A DNA stretch of 22,929 nucleotides from Proteobacteria bacterium CAG:495. Lineage in GTDB: Bacteria; Pseudomonadota; Alphaproteobacteria; RF32; CAG-239. This document shows, one piece after another, positions 1 through 4,965 of this stretch; the first letter of the stretch is position 1; each line of letters opens with the position of its first letter. The DNA is taken from NCBI GenBank assembly GCA_000432275.1, contig HF995323.1, positions 99,000 through 121,928 of the forward strand. The letters are read 5' to 3'. Made by a program: the position numbers and the translations under genes. Below the pieces are notes generated by a model. That model was not told the origin of the DNA. It saw only the letters and a list, made by a program, of their open reading frames with translations, and searched no databases.

Positions 1-144
1 TGTGCCATCGTCACCGCCGTTGTTATGCAGTTTGTTATCGTGGGCCACGGCACGACAATCTTTTTATTTACCAGCAGGGCTTTGGCTTTCCTGGTCGTTG
101 TGTATTTGATGAACCTGGTAAAACTAATTTTTAACGAAGCTTAA
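1..144 (+). CDS. C-terminal end of a membrane protein (partial)
   Basis: An open frame enters from the left edge and stops with TAA at 142-144. The 47 visible residues are very hydrophobic, with roughly two membrane-spanning stretches (starting CAIVTAVVMQFVIV and ALAFLVVVYLMNLV) and a short polar end (KLIFNEA). A strong intrinsic terminator follows 25 bases later, so this is the last gene of its transcript. The family cannot be recognised from so short a tail. It lies outside the proposed provirus and is host sequence. Confidence 0.6.
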   Translation, partial: CAIVTAVVMQFVIVGHGTTIFLFTSRALAFLVVVYLMNLVKLIFNEA

Positions 145-168
145 AATAAACCAGATAAACAATAAAGG

Positions 169-199
169 CGAGGGAGTGTCACAACTCTCTCGTTTTTTT
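169..199 (+). terminator. Rho-independent terminator of the upstream membrane-protein gene
   Basis: A 9-bp stem, CGAGGGAGT (169-177) with ACTCTCTCG (184-192), contains one G-U pair and has a 6-base loop. Seven T follow at 193-199. Confidence 0.85.
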
Positions 200-446
200 A
201 TGACTGAACCGCACCGGAACCTTAAATGTAAAACCAAAGACGTACACGGCACAATCATCAAAACAAATAAATTTGCTTACAAAATTATGTTGTCATTAAC
301 GTCGCAAACAACAAATTTCCTCAATTTAAACGATTATAATCCAGTGGAAATACTTTCACAGAAACAACGTTAACCATTGACAAAATTAACAACCCTTTGA
401 ATTAGCATAAAATAACGGAGGGGAGATGCATTGATCTCACATAAAT

Positions 447-474
447 TTGTCGCATAATCTTTATTATGAATACA
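447..474 (+). other. dif-like XerC/XerD site, proposed attL of the provirus
   Basis: The site reads TTGTCGCATAA (XerC-like arm, 447-457), TCTTTA (central region, 458-463) and TTATGAATACA (XerD-like arm, 464-474). Both arms keep the dif hallmarks known from E. coli: CGCATAA on the left and TTATG on the right, six bases apart. A second copy in the same orientation lies at 8877-8904. The two share the 10-mer ATTATGAATA and 9 of 11 bases in the XerD arm. Use as an attachment site is inferred from the position of these two copies at the edges of the viral gene block and from the absence of an integrase gene. Confidence 0.6.
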
Positions 475-540
475 AAAGAAACCAAAAATCGAGTAATCTA
501 GCCCTAAATTACTAATTAATTTCTTTATTTTAGACTGAAT

Positions 541-557
541 TCCTTGATAATCAAGGA
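541..557. promoter_or_regulatory. Perfect 17-bp palindrome over the ribosome-binding site (candidate operator or RNA hairpin)
   Basis: TCCTTGAT-A-ATCAAGGA is a perfect inverted repeat with a one-base centre. Its right arm contains the AAGGA of the AAGGAG ribosome-binding site at 553-558. It could be an operator for the HTH-like protein encoded just downstream. Confidence 0.5.
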
Positions 558-567
558 GAAATCAATA

Positions 568-1032
568 ATGATAGTAGATATAAACGAGACTACCGCAATA
601 GAAATTGAAAAAAATTTAAAAATCTTATCTCAATCCGTTAGTGAAATAGAAAATTTGGTCAAAGTTAGCTATTATAACTTTGGTAAAACAGAAAGCAAAG
701 AACGGCAAAAAAATCCTTATATTGTAAAATCTGTCATCAAAAATTTGGCCTGCGGTCACAATGAAACTAATGCTATATTGCTAACTGCATCGGAATACGA
801 AACGACATTTGAAAGAGTTTACGCTATATATTCCGAGCAAAAAAAGTATAGATCTGCAATTGTCCTATTTGCCAAACGTTATATGTGCGCAAAATTAAAA
901 AGCCATGGATTTACAGCCAAAGAGATTTCTAAAATATTAAATGTCTCTGAAAATCACATTTTTAGATTACTTAATAATGCCATTGACTATTGGTCGCCCA
1001 AAACTAAAATTTACATAAAAAGAAAACGTTAA
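568..1032 (+). CDS. Putative HTH regulator of the provirus left arm (154 aa)
   Basis: I do not recognise the family. The ATG at 568 is chosen because AAGGAG sits 9 bases upstream; a TTG at 544 is in frame but has no such site. The protein is basic and Lys/Asn/Ile-rich. Residues 113-137 (HGFTAKEISKILNVSENHIFRLL) resemble a helix-turn-helix of the kind found in sigma-region-4 and LuxR-type proteins: Ala/Glu in the first helix, Asn-Val in the turn, then a recognition helix. The N-terminal 60 residues look helical. The gene is markedly more AT-rich than the host genes, lies inside the proposed attL, and converges on the toxin-like gene at 1214-1279. The overlapping palindrome at 541-557 suggests autoregulation. 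A role in controlling the provirus is inference only. Confidence 0.6.
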   Translation: MIVDINETTAIEIEKNLKILSQSVSEIENLVKVSYYNFGKTESKERQKNPYIVKSVIKNLACGHNETNAILLTASEYETTFERVYAIYSEQKKYRSAIVLFAKRYMCAKLKSHGFTAKEISKILNVSENHIFRLLNNAIDYWSPKTKIYIKRKR

Positions 1033-1121
1033 TTTTGTGCGTGTTTTGTCAAAAAAGTTACAACCGGAATAAATTTTTATTTTAAACGAAAATAGAAATT
1101 ACGAAAAATCAATCAATTAGT

Positions 1122-1135
1122 TTTCTTCGAAGAAA
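1122..1135. repeat. 14-bp perfect palindrome
   Basis: TTTCTTCGAAGAAA is fully self-complementary and lies in the 181-base gap between the convergent genes ending at 1032 and 1214. It is a possible protein-binding site or a weak hairpin; no function is assigned. Confidence 0.35.
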
Positions 1136-1176
1136 TCCGGAGACGTCGGGAACGATTTGTATATTTTTCAGCAAAA

Positions 1177-1200
1177 GAAAGGGGGCGCAAGCCCCCTTTC
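1177..1200 (-). terminator. Intrinsic terminator for leftward transcription (after the small hydrophobic peptide gene)
   Basis: A perfect 10-bp stem, GAAAGGGGGC with GCCCCCTTTC, has a 4-base loop. On the minus strand it runs into TTTC at the stem end followed by TTTT, while no T-tract follows on the plus strand. It therefore ends leftward transcripts that cover 1214-1279. Confidence 0.75.
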
Positions 1201-1213
1201 CCACTCACTTGAC

Positions 1214-1279
1214 TTATTTCAAAATAACAAGTAAGATTTCAAGTATCAACTTAATGATAATAATAAATTTTACTATCAT
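1214..1279 (-). CDS. 21-aa hydrophobic peptide, type I toxin-like
   Basis: The ATG at 1279 is preceded by AAAGGAAAG at good spacing, and TAA lies at 1214-1216. The 21 residues are almost all Ile, Leu and Val, with Lys at positions 4, 10 and 21 and one Glu (14): a single potential membrane helix. Three things recall type I toxin mRNAs such as the Ibs, Ldr and Fst families: a tiny hydrophobic product, its own terminator at 1177-1200, and a 5' leader that can hide the ribosome-binding site (1285-1314). A small RNA gene lies just beside it at about 1387-1460. The peptide sequence itself matches no named toxin that I recognise. It could instead be a small viral membrane or lysis peptide. Toxicity is inference. 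Confidence 0.5.
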   Translation of the reverse strand: MIVKFIIIIKLILEILLVILK

Positions 1280-1284
1280 TTCTT

Positions 1285-1314
1285 TCCTTTCAGCGTTTCC
1301 GCATTGGGAAAGGA
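1285..1314 (-). promoter_or_regulatory. Hairpin sequestering the ribosome-binding site of the 21-aa peptide
   Basis: On the minus strand UCCUUUC (1314-1308) pairs perfectly with GAAAGGA (1291-1285), which contains the ribosome-binding site. Between them an inner GCG-GAAA-CGC stem-loop (1302-1293) closes the hairpin. The fold would block translation initiation at 1279. Confidence 0.5.
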
Positions 1315-1351
1315 GTTGACCCGCCTATTTTTGTTACTATATCAATTTACG

Positions 1352-1380
1352 TTGACAATAGCGAAAAAATAAGCTATTCT
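1352..1380 (+). promoter_or_regulatory. Sigma-70-type promoter of the small RNA
   Basis: A -35 TTGACA (1352-1357), a 17-base spacer and a -10 TATTCT (1375-1380) predict a start near 1387. No coding sequence follows; an intrinsic terminator does. Confidence 0.65.
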
Positions 1381-1386
1381 AACTTC

Positions 1387-1460
1387 ATAGAGAGAAGTTA
1401 GGGGATTAACTCCTTTCGATGGTTAGAAAAAGTCAGGTGTTCCAGCACCTGACTTTTTTT
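1387..1460 (+). ncRNA. Putative small RNA, about 74 nt
   Basis: A near-consensus promoter (1352-1380) and a strong terminator (stem 1432-1439/1446-1453 plus T7) bound a stretch with no open frame. It can form a 5' hairpin AGTTA-GGGGAT-TAACT (1396-1411). Bases 1408-1417, AACTCCTTTC, are identical to the strand of the toxin-like mRNA leader that pairs with its ribosome-binding site (the DNA is a 10-bp inverted repeat with 1308-1317). The small RNA could therefore mask GAAAGGA of that mRNA in trans. An antitoxin role is inferred. The exact 5' end is approximate. Confidence 0.5.
1427..1460. terminator. Bidirectional terminator (end of the structural operon and of the small RNA)
   Basis: GTCAGGTG (1432-1439) pairs with CACCTGAC (1446-1453) across a 6-base loop and is flanked by A-rich and T-rich sides. 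On the plus strand it is followed by seven T. On the minus strand it is followed by TTTTT, 18 bases after the stop codon of the last viral structural gene. Confidence 0.85.
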
Positions 1461-1470
1461 GTATATCACA

Positions 1471-1608
1471 CTAGTTGAAAATATCAAGACATTTATCTAA
1501 AAAGTCTTTTTTACGCCGTGTAGAGCGCTTTTCAGTTTTTACAGTAGTTTTACGCTTTACAGTCGATTTTCTTCTGCTGGTCGATTTTTTCCGCCTTTTT
1601 GTTGCCAT
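1471..1608 (-). CDS. 45-aa Arg/Lys-rich protein, probably nucleic-acid binding
   Basis: The ATG at 1608 lies one base after the stop of the preceding gene, with a GGGGG-rich ribosome-binding site inside that gene's end; the TAG is at 1471-1473. Residues 4-34 are dominated by Lys, Arg, Ser and Thr (TKRRKKSTSRRKST is typical), giving a protamine-like, very basic region. The last 11 residues (DFLDKCLDIFN) form a short acidic/hydrophobic tail. It is the last gene of the structural block. Small basic proteins that bind or neutralise packaged DNA are common in small virions, so a virion DNA-binding role is a reasonable inference. Confidence 0.7.
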   Translation of the reverse strand: MATKRRKKSTSRRKSTVKRKTTVKTEKRSTRRKKDFLDKCLDIFN

Positions 1609-1609
1609 A

Positions 1610-1750
1610 TTATCCCCCTATGAGTTGTGTTAAGATATTGATAATCGCCTCTGGAGCCGACAGAGTACCAGCCAGGATTCCCCCGATTGCCGTCGCCACA
1701 CCAGCCCAAAATCCCTTATTTTTAAGCTTATCTAAGATTTGAACCAACAT
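1610..1750 (-). CDS. 46-aa small membrane protein
   Basis: The ATG at 1750 has a strong GGAGGAG site. The product starts with an amphipathic helix (LVQILDKLKNKG) followed by a hydrophobic, Gly/Ala-rich stretch (residues 14-31, FWAGVATAIGGILAGTLS) and a second apolar end (AIINILTQLIGG). It belongs to the tightly packed lysis/membrane end of the operon, overlapping the preceding gene by 19 bases. Size and context fit a holin-like or virion-membrane protein; the family is not recognised. Confidence 0.65.
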   Translation of the reverse strand: MLVQILDKLKNKGFWAGVATAIGGILAGTLSAPEAIINILTQLIGG

Positions 1751-1884
1751 TTTTGTTGCTCCTCCTTTATTTCAATTAAATCTTTTTCAATTAATGCGCA
1801 CCTTTTGTCAAACCGGCCATACAAAAGCAATACAGCTATAAGCGTTGGACTATTGCCTAAAATATTTATTAAAAGCTCCTCCAT
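1732..1884 (-). CDS. 50-aa membrane-anchored protein, lysis-region candidate
   Basis: The start ATG overlaps the stop of the preceding gene (TAATG at 1884), so translation is probably coupled. Residues 4-22 form one hydrophobic segment (starting LLINILGNSPTLIAVLLLY). The rest is charged and probably helical (EKDLIEIKEEQQK). The single N-terminal span with a charged tail recalls small holins and spanin-type lysis proteins, but the sequence is too short to assign. Its 3' end runs into the start of the next gene. Confidence 0.6.
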   Translation of the reverse strand: MEELLINILGNSPTLIAVLLLYGRFDKRCALIEKDLIEIKEEQQKCWFKS

Positions 1885-2063
1885 TAGCGTGCCTTTTTAT
1901 AAATCCAGTATGCGCCAAGTCCCAGAGCAACAAGCAATGTCTTATCCCACCATGACAAGTCTATGCCGGCGCTGCTATCGACTACCGGACGCTCTGTTTC
2001 CTTTTCATACATCATACCAACTAAAAAGCTGGCTAATCCTGACGTTATCCAAAACCAAGGCAT
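1884..2063 (-). CDS. 59-aa protein with two membrane segments, candidate holin
   Basis: The start ATG at 2063 has an AGGGGGG site; a longer in-frame version reaching 2141 lies mostly inside the hydrolase gene and is not preferred. Two hydrophobic segments (residues about 2-19 and 39-55) flank an acidic loop (EKETERPVVDSSAG), and the end is basic (YKKAR). The gene follows the SleB-type hydrolase directly, the usual place for a holin, so a lysis role is inferred from position and topology only. Confidence 0.65.
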   Translation of the reverse strand: MPWFWITSGLASFLVGMMYEKETERPVVDSSAGIDLSWWDKTLLVALGLGAYWIYKKAR

Positions 2064-2073
2064 TTTTACCCCC

Positions 2074-2574
2074 CTATGCGTAAAAAGTATGATTACCGAT
2101 GACAGCAACCTCTTCCAAACTGGCAACCCAGCCCGGAACACTTGATAAAGACCCTAAAGCCAGATAATTAGTTGCCCCATTAGTGATATCTGGCAAATTT
2201 CCATTATATGCCGCAGTCGCTAATTGTTTAGCCAAGGCAAAATTTTCATCTGCAGTTGTGACGGCCAACATCGGCACATAATTCGGGTCGTTTTTATTCC
2301 AGACTGAAAATTGGCTTTTTTTAGTGCATACTTCCTTGGGGGTTGCTCCGTACCAACTGCCGGCTCGAACACGGTTCATAATAACATTAATAACCGCCTG
2401 CATTCCTCTGCTGCCCTCACCCCTGGCCTCTCCCCAGGCTGTCCGCGCCATATAATCAATTTGTTCATCTTTATCCGTCAAAGCGATTTTTCCCCCTCTG
2501 TAAATCAGAAAGCTGCCAACAAGAGCTAACAAAAGAACGCCAGGCTTATTTTGCAAGCTGCGCCTCCAATTCAT
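2074..2574 (-). CDS. Cell wall hydrolase, SleB-like (Hydrolase_2 family)
   Basis: The 166-residue protein has an N-terminal membrane anchor (about 11-25) and then a hydrolase domain from about residue 38. Family hallmarks are ARTAWGEARGE (43-53, with Glu49 as the probable catalytic acid), VINVIMNRV (61-69), QFSVWN (88-93), a TNGATNY segment (131-137) and a final GNHTFY (160-165). SleB-type enzymes are lytic transglycosylases that cut the peptidoglycan glycan strand. In this viral operon it should act in cell entry (virion-bound through the anchor) or in lysis. The start lies within the end of the previous gene (29-base overlap) with only a weak ribosome-binding site. Confidence 0.85.
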   Translation of the reverse strand: MNWRRSLQNKPGVLLLALVGSFLIYRGGKIALTDKDEQIDYMARTAWGEARGEGSRGMQAVINVIMNRVRAGSWYGATPKEVCTKKSQFSVWNKNDPNYVPMLAVTTADENFALAKQLATAAYNGNLPDITNGATNYLALGSLSSVPGWVASLEEVAVIGNHTFYA

Positions 2575-2887
2575 TTATCCGGAGACGCCAGGCTGCCCGT
2601 TGCGTGATTAAATCGGCATATTCTTCAGCGGTTGCCGCCCCCTCCGCTATCTTAATGACGGCATAATCTGAAGCCGTCAGTTTGTTTTTCAACTCGATAA
2701 TTTCTTCTGCAGCAATTTCAGATTCCGGCTTTTTCGGTGCATAACCCGTTATATACCAAGTACCATTATAGGCCTGCTCAACATCCATTTCCGTCATACC
2801 GATAGACTTGTAAAAATCAATATTTGTACCAACTCCAACGCTGCAGGCTTTGGTTTCTTCATTTTCAATTTTGGCATATTTTTTCAT
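2546..2887 (-). CDS. Tail-fibre-assembly/chaperone-like protein (113 aa)
   Basis: The ATG at 2887 is preferred over an upstream GTG because GAGGAAA sits just upstream of it. The N-terminal half (KIENEETKACSVGVG, then a YITGYAP segment) and the C-terminal helical half (LTASDYAVIKIAEG, EEYADLITQRAAWRLRINEL) resemble the small proteins found after tail-fibre genes in many tailed phages, where they help fibres fold. Here the gene follows two fibre-tip-like genes in a virus with no tail genes, so its clients are probably those receptor-binding proteins. The family call is from memory of the DYAVIKIAEG...QRAAWR pattern and is moderately secure. Confidence 0.6.
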   Translation of the reverse strand: MKKYAKIENEETKACSVGVGTNIDFYKSIGMTEMDVEQAYNGTWYITGYAPKKPESEIAAEEIIELKNKLTASDYAVIKIAEGAATAEEYADLITQRAAWRLRINELEAQLAK

Positions 2888-2895
2888 AGTTTTCC

Positions 2896-3168
2896 TCACT
2901 TATAGGGATAAAAGACAAATGGTGCAACGCTAATTGCTGTATCACCGGCACTTACCGGATATGTCACCGGAGGCAAAACACCATTAGCATAACTTCCCGT
3001 CATCGAAACATTAAATACTGTTGCCCCGTTGATGATTAACTTATTATTTGCATGGTCATAATGAAAAACTGAAACAGCCAACATTCCATTAGCTGGAACA
3101 TCAAATTCGGTGTTTGCAGCAACATTAACCCCCGCATTGTAATCCGGTATTATTTCTGGTGGATTCAC
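2896..3168 (-). CDS. Receptor-binding/fibre-tip-like protein 2, N-terminus out of frame (phase-variable candidate)
   Basis: The open part begins at a GTG (3168) and encodes 90 residues, but the real start is probably the ATG at 3191-3189. Between them lies an 11-G tract (3186-3176) that shifts the frame, so this copy would make only an 8-residue peptide from that ATG. With 12 G the protein begins MTGGGGSLVNPPEIIPDY. This aligns without a gap to the first 18 residues of the paralog at 3247-3531 (Leu8, Asn10, Pro12, Pro16-Asp17-Tyr18 identical), and both end in a YPYK/YPLK motif. The content is beta-rich (FDVPANGML, KLIINGATVF), like C-terminal fibre-tip domains of gut phages. It probably contacts the host surface. 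The alternative is a homopolymer sequencing error in an intact gene. Confidence 0.65.
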   Translation of the reverse strand: MNPPEIIPDYNAGVNVAANTEFDVPANGMLAVSVFHYDHANNKLIINGATVFNVSMTGSYANGVLPPVTYPVSAGDTAISVAPFVFYPYK

Positions 3169-3175
3169 CAGGCTA

Positions 3176-3186
3176 CCCCCCCCCCC
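3176..3186 (-). repeat. Poly-G(11) tract at the 5' end of a receptor-binding gene
   Basis: Eleven consecutive C on the plus strand (G on the coding strand) start right after ATGAC (3191-3187). Eleven G give a stop at TGA after eight codons; nine, twelve or fifteen G put the ATG in frame with the downstream 90 codons. Such tracts change length by slipped-strand mispairing. Confidence 0.8.
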
Positions 3187-3195
3187 GTCATATAA

Positions 3196-3215
3196 TTTTT
3201 TTTTTTCTTTTTTTT
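3196..3215 (-). repeat. A8-G-A11 tract between the ribosome-binding site and start codon
   Basis: On the coding strand, A8 (3215-3208), G (3207) and A11 (3206-3196) separate the GGAGG at 3226-3222 from the ATG at 3191, leaving about 30 bases where 5-10 are normal. The tract could vary in length and tune initiation, or it may have grown in a switched-off gene. Confidence 0.55.
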
Positions 3216-3246
3216 ATTAAACCTCCTTTTTTGGTTACTCCTTTTT

Positions 3247-3531
3247 TTAATTAACCCTCTTTAGTGGGTAAAAATAGATAAATTTTACCGATGTTATTGT
3301 CCTGCATACATCACCTTTTGAAACTAAAGCGGTCATACAATTAGCTGTGTTGACACCGGATGATTCGAAAAATTCATAACGAACTATTCCATTAATATAG
3401 ATATCCGTAGGACTGACGAATACACCAGCACAAGGAACCGTATAATCTACACCACTTCCAATTTGAATTGCGGAATCGTAATCCGGCATGACAATTGGAA
3501 GATTATTCAAACCACTGCTGAACTGTCCCAT
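3247..3531 (-). CDS. Receptor-binding/fibre-tip-like protein 1 (94 aa)
   Basis: The ATG at 3531 overlaps the stop of the spike-candidate gene (TAATG) and has GGAG 10 bases upstream. The protein carries MPDYDSAIQIGSGVDYTVPCAGVF and then beta-strand-rich sequence (IYINGIVRYEF; KFIYFYPLK). This is the layout of small fibre-tip domains in which a PDY segment precedes a beta-sandwich. The neighbour downstream is a paralog of nearly the same length. It is probably an exposed adhesin at the virion vertex. No enzymatic motif is visible. Confidence 0.6.
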   Translation of the reverse strand: MGQFSSGLNNLPIVMPDYDSAIQIGSGVDYTVPCAGVFVSPTDIYINGIVRYEFFESSGVNTANCMTALVSKGDVCRTITSVKFIYFYPLKRVN

Positions 3532-4106
3532 TAGCTGAAACTCCCTACTGCAATTGTTTGTCCAGATGTGCCATAAACACTAACAGTTCCGTTAAATGAA
3601 TATTCAAAGCTTCCCAAGGGCGTAACCTGCAGCCCATCCGTTCCGGTACCGCCGACATAGATTTTATCGCTGCCGGTGTTTTGGATAATAATGCGTTGTG
3701 CCGCTCCAACCTCAATAACCCCGGTCTCCGGAAAGGTCTTAGTCTCAACGCCAAAAAATGAATATGGAGCCGGTTCTGTTTGTACCGTTCCGGAAACGCT
3801 TAAACGGCTATCATCAAAATAACCAATTCCTAAACCCAGAGAAACAACTAACGGAGATTCACTCGGATTAAAAATCTGTACATACGGGATAACCTGGTCG
3901 AATTTCACCCCTAAACCGGCTTGAAAATTTGTTTGCCCGTTATTTGTAGACCACGCAACCTTAAACGGCTGGTTTGCATCCAGACATCTGCAGTAATTGA
4001 ACGGACTGTTTAAAATGTGTGATCCTCGTGGCGGAACAATAACCGAATATTCTTGATAAGAGCTTTGCTGCCGTCCGTTGTCAATTGGTAACCAAGTATC
4101 AGCCAT
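3531..4106 (-). CDS. Beta-rich virion protein, candidate vertex/spike protein (191 aa)
   Basis: The ATG at 4106 (MADTWLPIDNG) has GGAG 9 bases upstream and overlaps the previous stop as TAATG; a TTG at 4121 is less likely. There are no membrane segments. The sequence is made of beta-strand-like stretches rich in Val, Gly, Ser and Thr (VIVPPRGSHIL, VVSLGLGIGYF, RIIIQNTG), with a second half (about 120-191) that looks like an independent beta domain (DKIYVGGTGTDGLQV). Position between capsid/membrane proteins and fibre-tip genes suggests a penton or spike base that carries the receptor-binding proteins. I do not recognise a named family. Confidence 0.55.
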   Translation of the reverse strand: MADTWLPIDNGRQQSSYQEYSVIVPPRGSHILNSPFNYCRCLDANQPFKVAWSTNNGQTNFQAGLGVKFDQVIPYVQIFNPSESPLVVSLGLGIGYFDDSRLSVSGTVQTEPAPYSFFGVETKTFPETGVIEVGAAQRIIIQNTGSDKIYVGGTGTDGLQVTPLGSFEYSFNGTVSVYGTSGQTIAVGSFS

Positions 4107-4465
4107 TATAATTTTCTCCAAATTTTAGGAATCATAAAAAGAGCCAGGACAGAAACCCCAACCATTAAAACAGGCTTCAGCTGCTGCAACATACCGGTAG
4201 TTTCCGAATAGGCCGACTGATAAGCTTGCGCAACCTGTTGTATGCTTTGGCCGGCAAGGTTTGAATTAGAACTTGTCGCATTATCAGTTACACCGCTTAT
4301 CACATTTAAAAAGTTTTCTAAATCTTCCCCATAGAAACCATTTACAGTAACATCACCCGCACTCTGGATATTTCCCTTGGCCAAATCGCCAACCGTCTGG
4401 GATGTCGTCTGCGTGTAATTGGTTGTTGTTGAAGATGATTTTGAGCCGCCGCCAAACAATCCCAT
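4106..4465 (-). CDS. Membrane-anchored virion protein (119 aa)
   Basis: The ATG at 4465 (MGLFGGGSK) has AAGGAAG upstream; an in-frame extension to 4516 overlaps the previous gene and lacks a site. The N-terminus is low complexity (GGGSKSSSTTTNYTQTT). The middle is polar and partly helical, and a single hydrophobic span near the C-terminus (VLMVGVSVLALFMIPKI) is followed by a basic WRKL end. This topology, with a soluble domain and a C-terminal anchor, is shared by the next two upstream genes and suits proteins of an internal virion membrane. Confidence 0.6.
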   Translation of the reverse strand: MGLFGGGSKSSSTTTNYTQTTSQTVGDLAKGNIQSAGDVTVNGFYGEDLENFLNVISGVTDNATSSNSNLAGQSIQQVAQAYQSAYSETTGMLQQLKPVLMVGVSVLALFMIPKIWRKL

Positions 4466-4469
4466 TGCT

Positions 4470-4658
4470 TTACTTCCTTGATAAAATGCGCCACAGGATA
4501 AAACCAATACCAGCAAGAGCTAAAGTCTTAACAAGTCCAAAACTTCCCCCGGAAATATTAAAAATTGCTCCGGTGTCTATTCTTCCGCCAGTTGCTGTTG
4601 CTGCTGATTGGTCCGATAATTCATACGAACCGCCGCCGACCGGTAATGTTCCCGCCAT
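4470..4658 (-). CDS. 62-aa C-terminally anchored membrane protein
   Basis: The start ATG at 4658 follows AAGGGATAGG. The N-terminal half is polar and Gly/Ser/Thr-rich (MAGTLPVGGGSYELSD). A hydrophobic span (residues about 39-57, containing FGLVKTLALAGIGFILW) is followed by a basic RILSRK end. It lies 11 bases after the neighbouring stop in the structural operon. It probably sits in a virion membrane; the family is unknown. Confidence 0.65.
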   Translation of the reverse strand: MAGTLPVGGGSYELSDQSAATATGGRIDTGAIFNISGGSFGLVKTLALAGIGFILWRILSRK

Positions 4659-4668
4659 AGCCTATCCC

Positions 4669-4950
4669 TTACATCAATTTTTTTATACCAAGTCCGATAG
4701 CCAAAAGGCCAAGCGTGCCACCGACAATCCACAAAATGGAACTGGTAGAGATTTCGACATCCCCTATTTTAATGGTTCCTGCTGCCTCTTGCCGATTTTG
4801 TTCGCTTGTAATACCTGCTATTTGTCCCTGCAAATAAGCCTTTTCACTATCATCGTCATCTGTGAAACCACCTATGATATCCGAGGCAGTGGAGCCGAGT
4901 TTCCCGGCTCCCTCTACCAGAGTATCAAACCAAGATTTTTCTTCAGCCAT
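4669..4950 (-). CDS. 93-aa C-terminally anchored membrane protein
   Basis: AAGGAGGG precedes the ATG at 4950. Residues 1-45 are helical and acidic (FDTLVEGAGKLGS, then DDDDSEKAYLQG). Residues about 70-89 form one membrane span (ILWIVGGTLGLLAIGLG) ending in KKLM. It follows the capsid gene directly. Position and topology match the minor membrane proteins of PM2- and PRD1-like viruses, but no specific homology is claimed. Confidence 0.65.
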   Translation of the reverse strand: MAEEKSWFDTLVEGAGKLGSTASDIIGGFTDDDDSEKAYLQGQIAGITSEQNRQEAAGTIKIGDVEISTSSILWIVGGTLGLLAIGLGIKKLM

Positions 4951-4965
4951 TGGTTTGACCCTCCT

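Larger units (their letters stand above)
145..567. other. Intergenic region: host/provirus left junction
   Basis: This 423-base AT-rich stretch has no convincing gene. It holds the terminator at 169-199, a short dyad GAGAT-6-ATCTC at about 424-439, the dif-like site at 447-474 and a palindrome at 541-557 over the ribosome-binding site of the next gene. A 65-codon open frame at 176-373 starts inside the terminator, lacks a ribosome-binding site and looks like chance. Nothing else is seen in 200-420. Confidence 0.6.

Noticed and set aside
176..373. 65-codon plus-strand open frame near the left edge
   Set aside because: It starts with a non-ATG codon inside a terminator hairpin, has no ribosome-binding site and a low-complexity, unconvincing product.
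377..412. TTGACA followed by TAAAAT upstream of the dif-like site as a promoter
   Set aside because: The spacing is wrong (about 24 bases), and at 17 bases the -10 match is poor.
1884..2141. 85-codon version of the 59-aa membrane protein
   Set aside because: The extra 26 residues overlap the hydrolase gene, and the strong ribosome-binding site belongs to the inner ATG at 2063.
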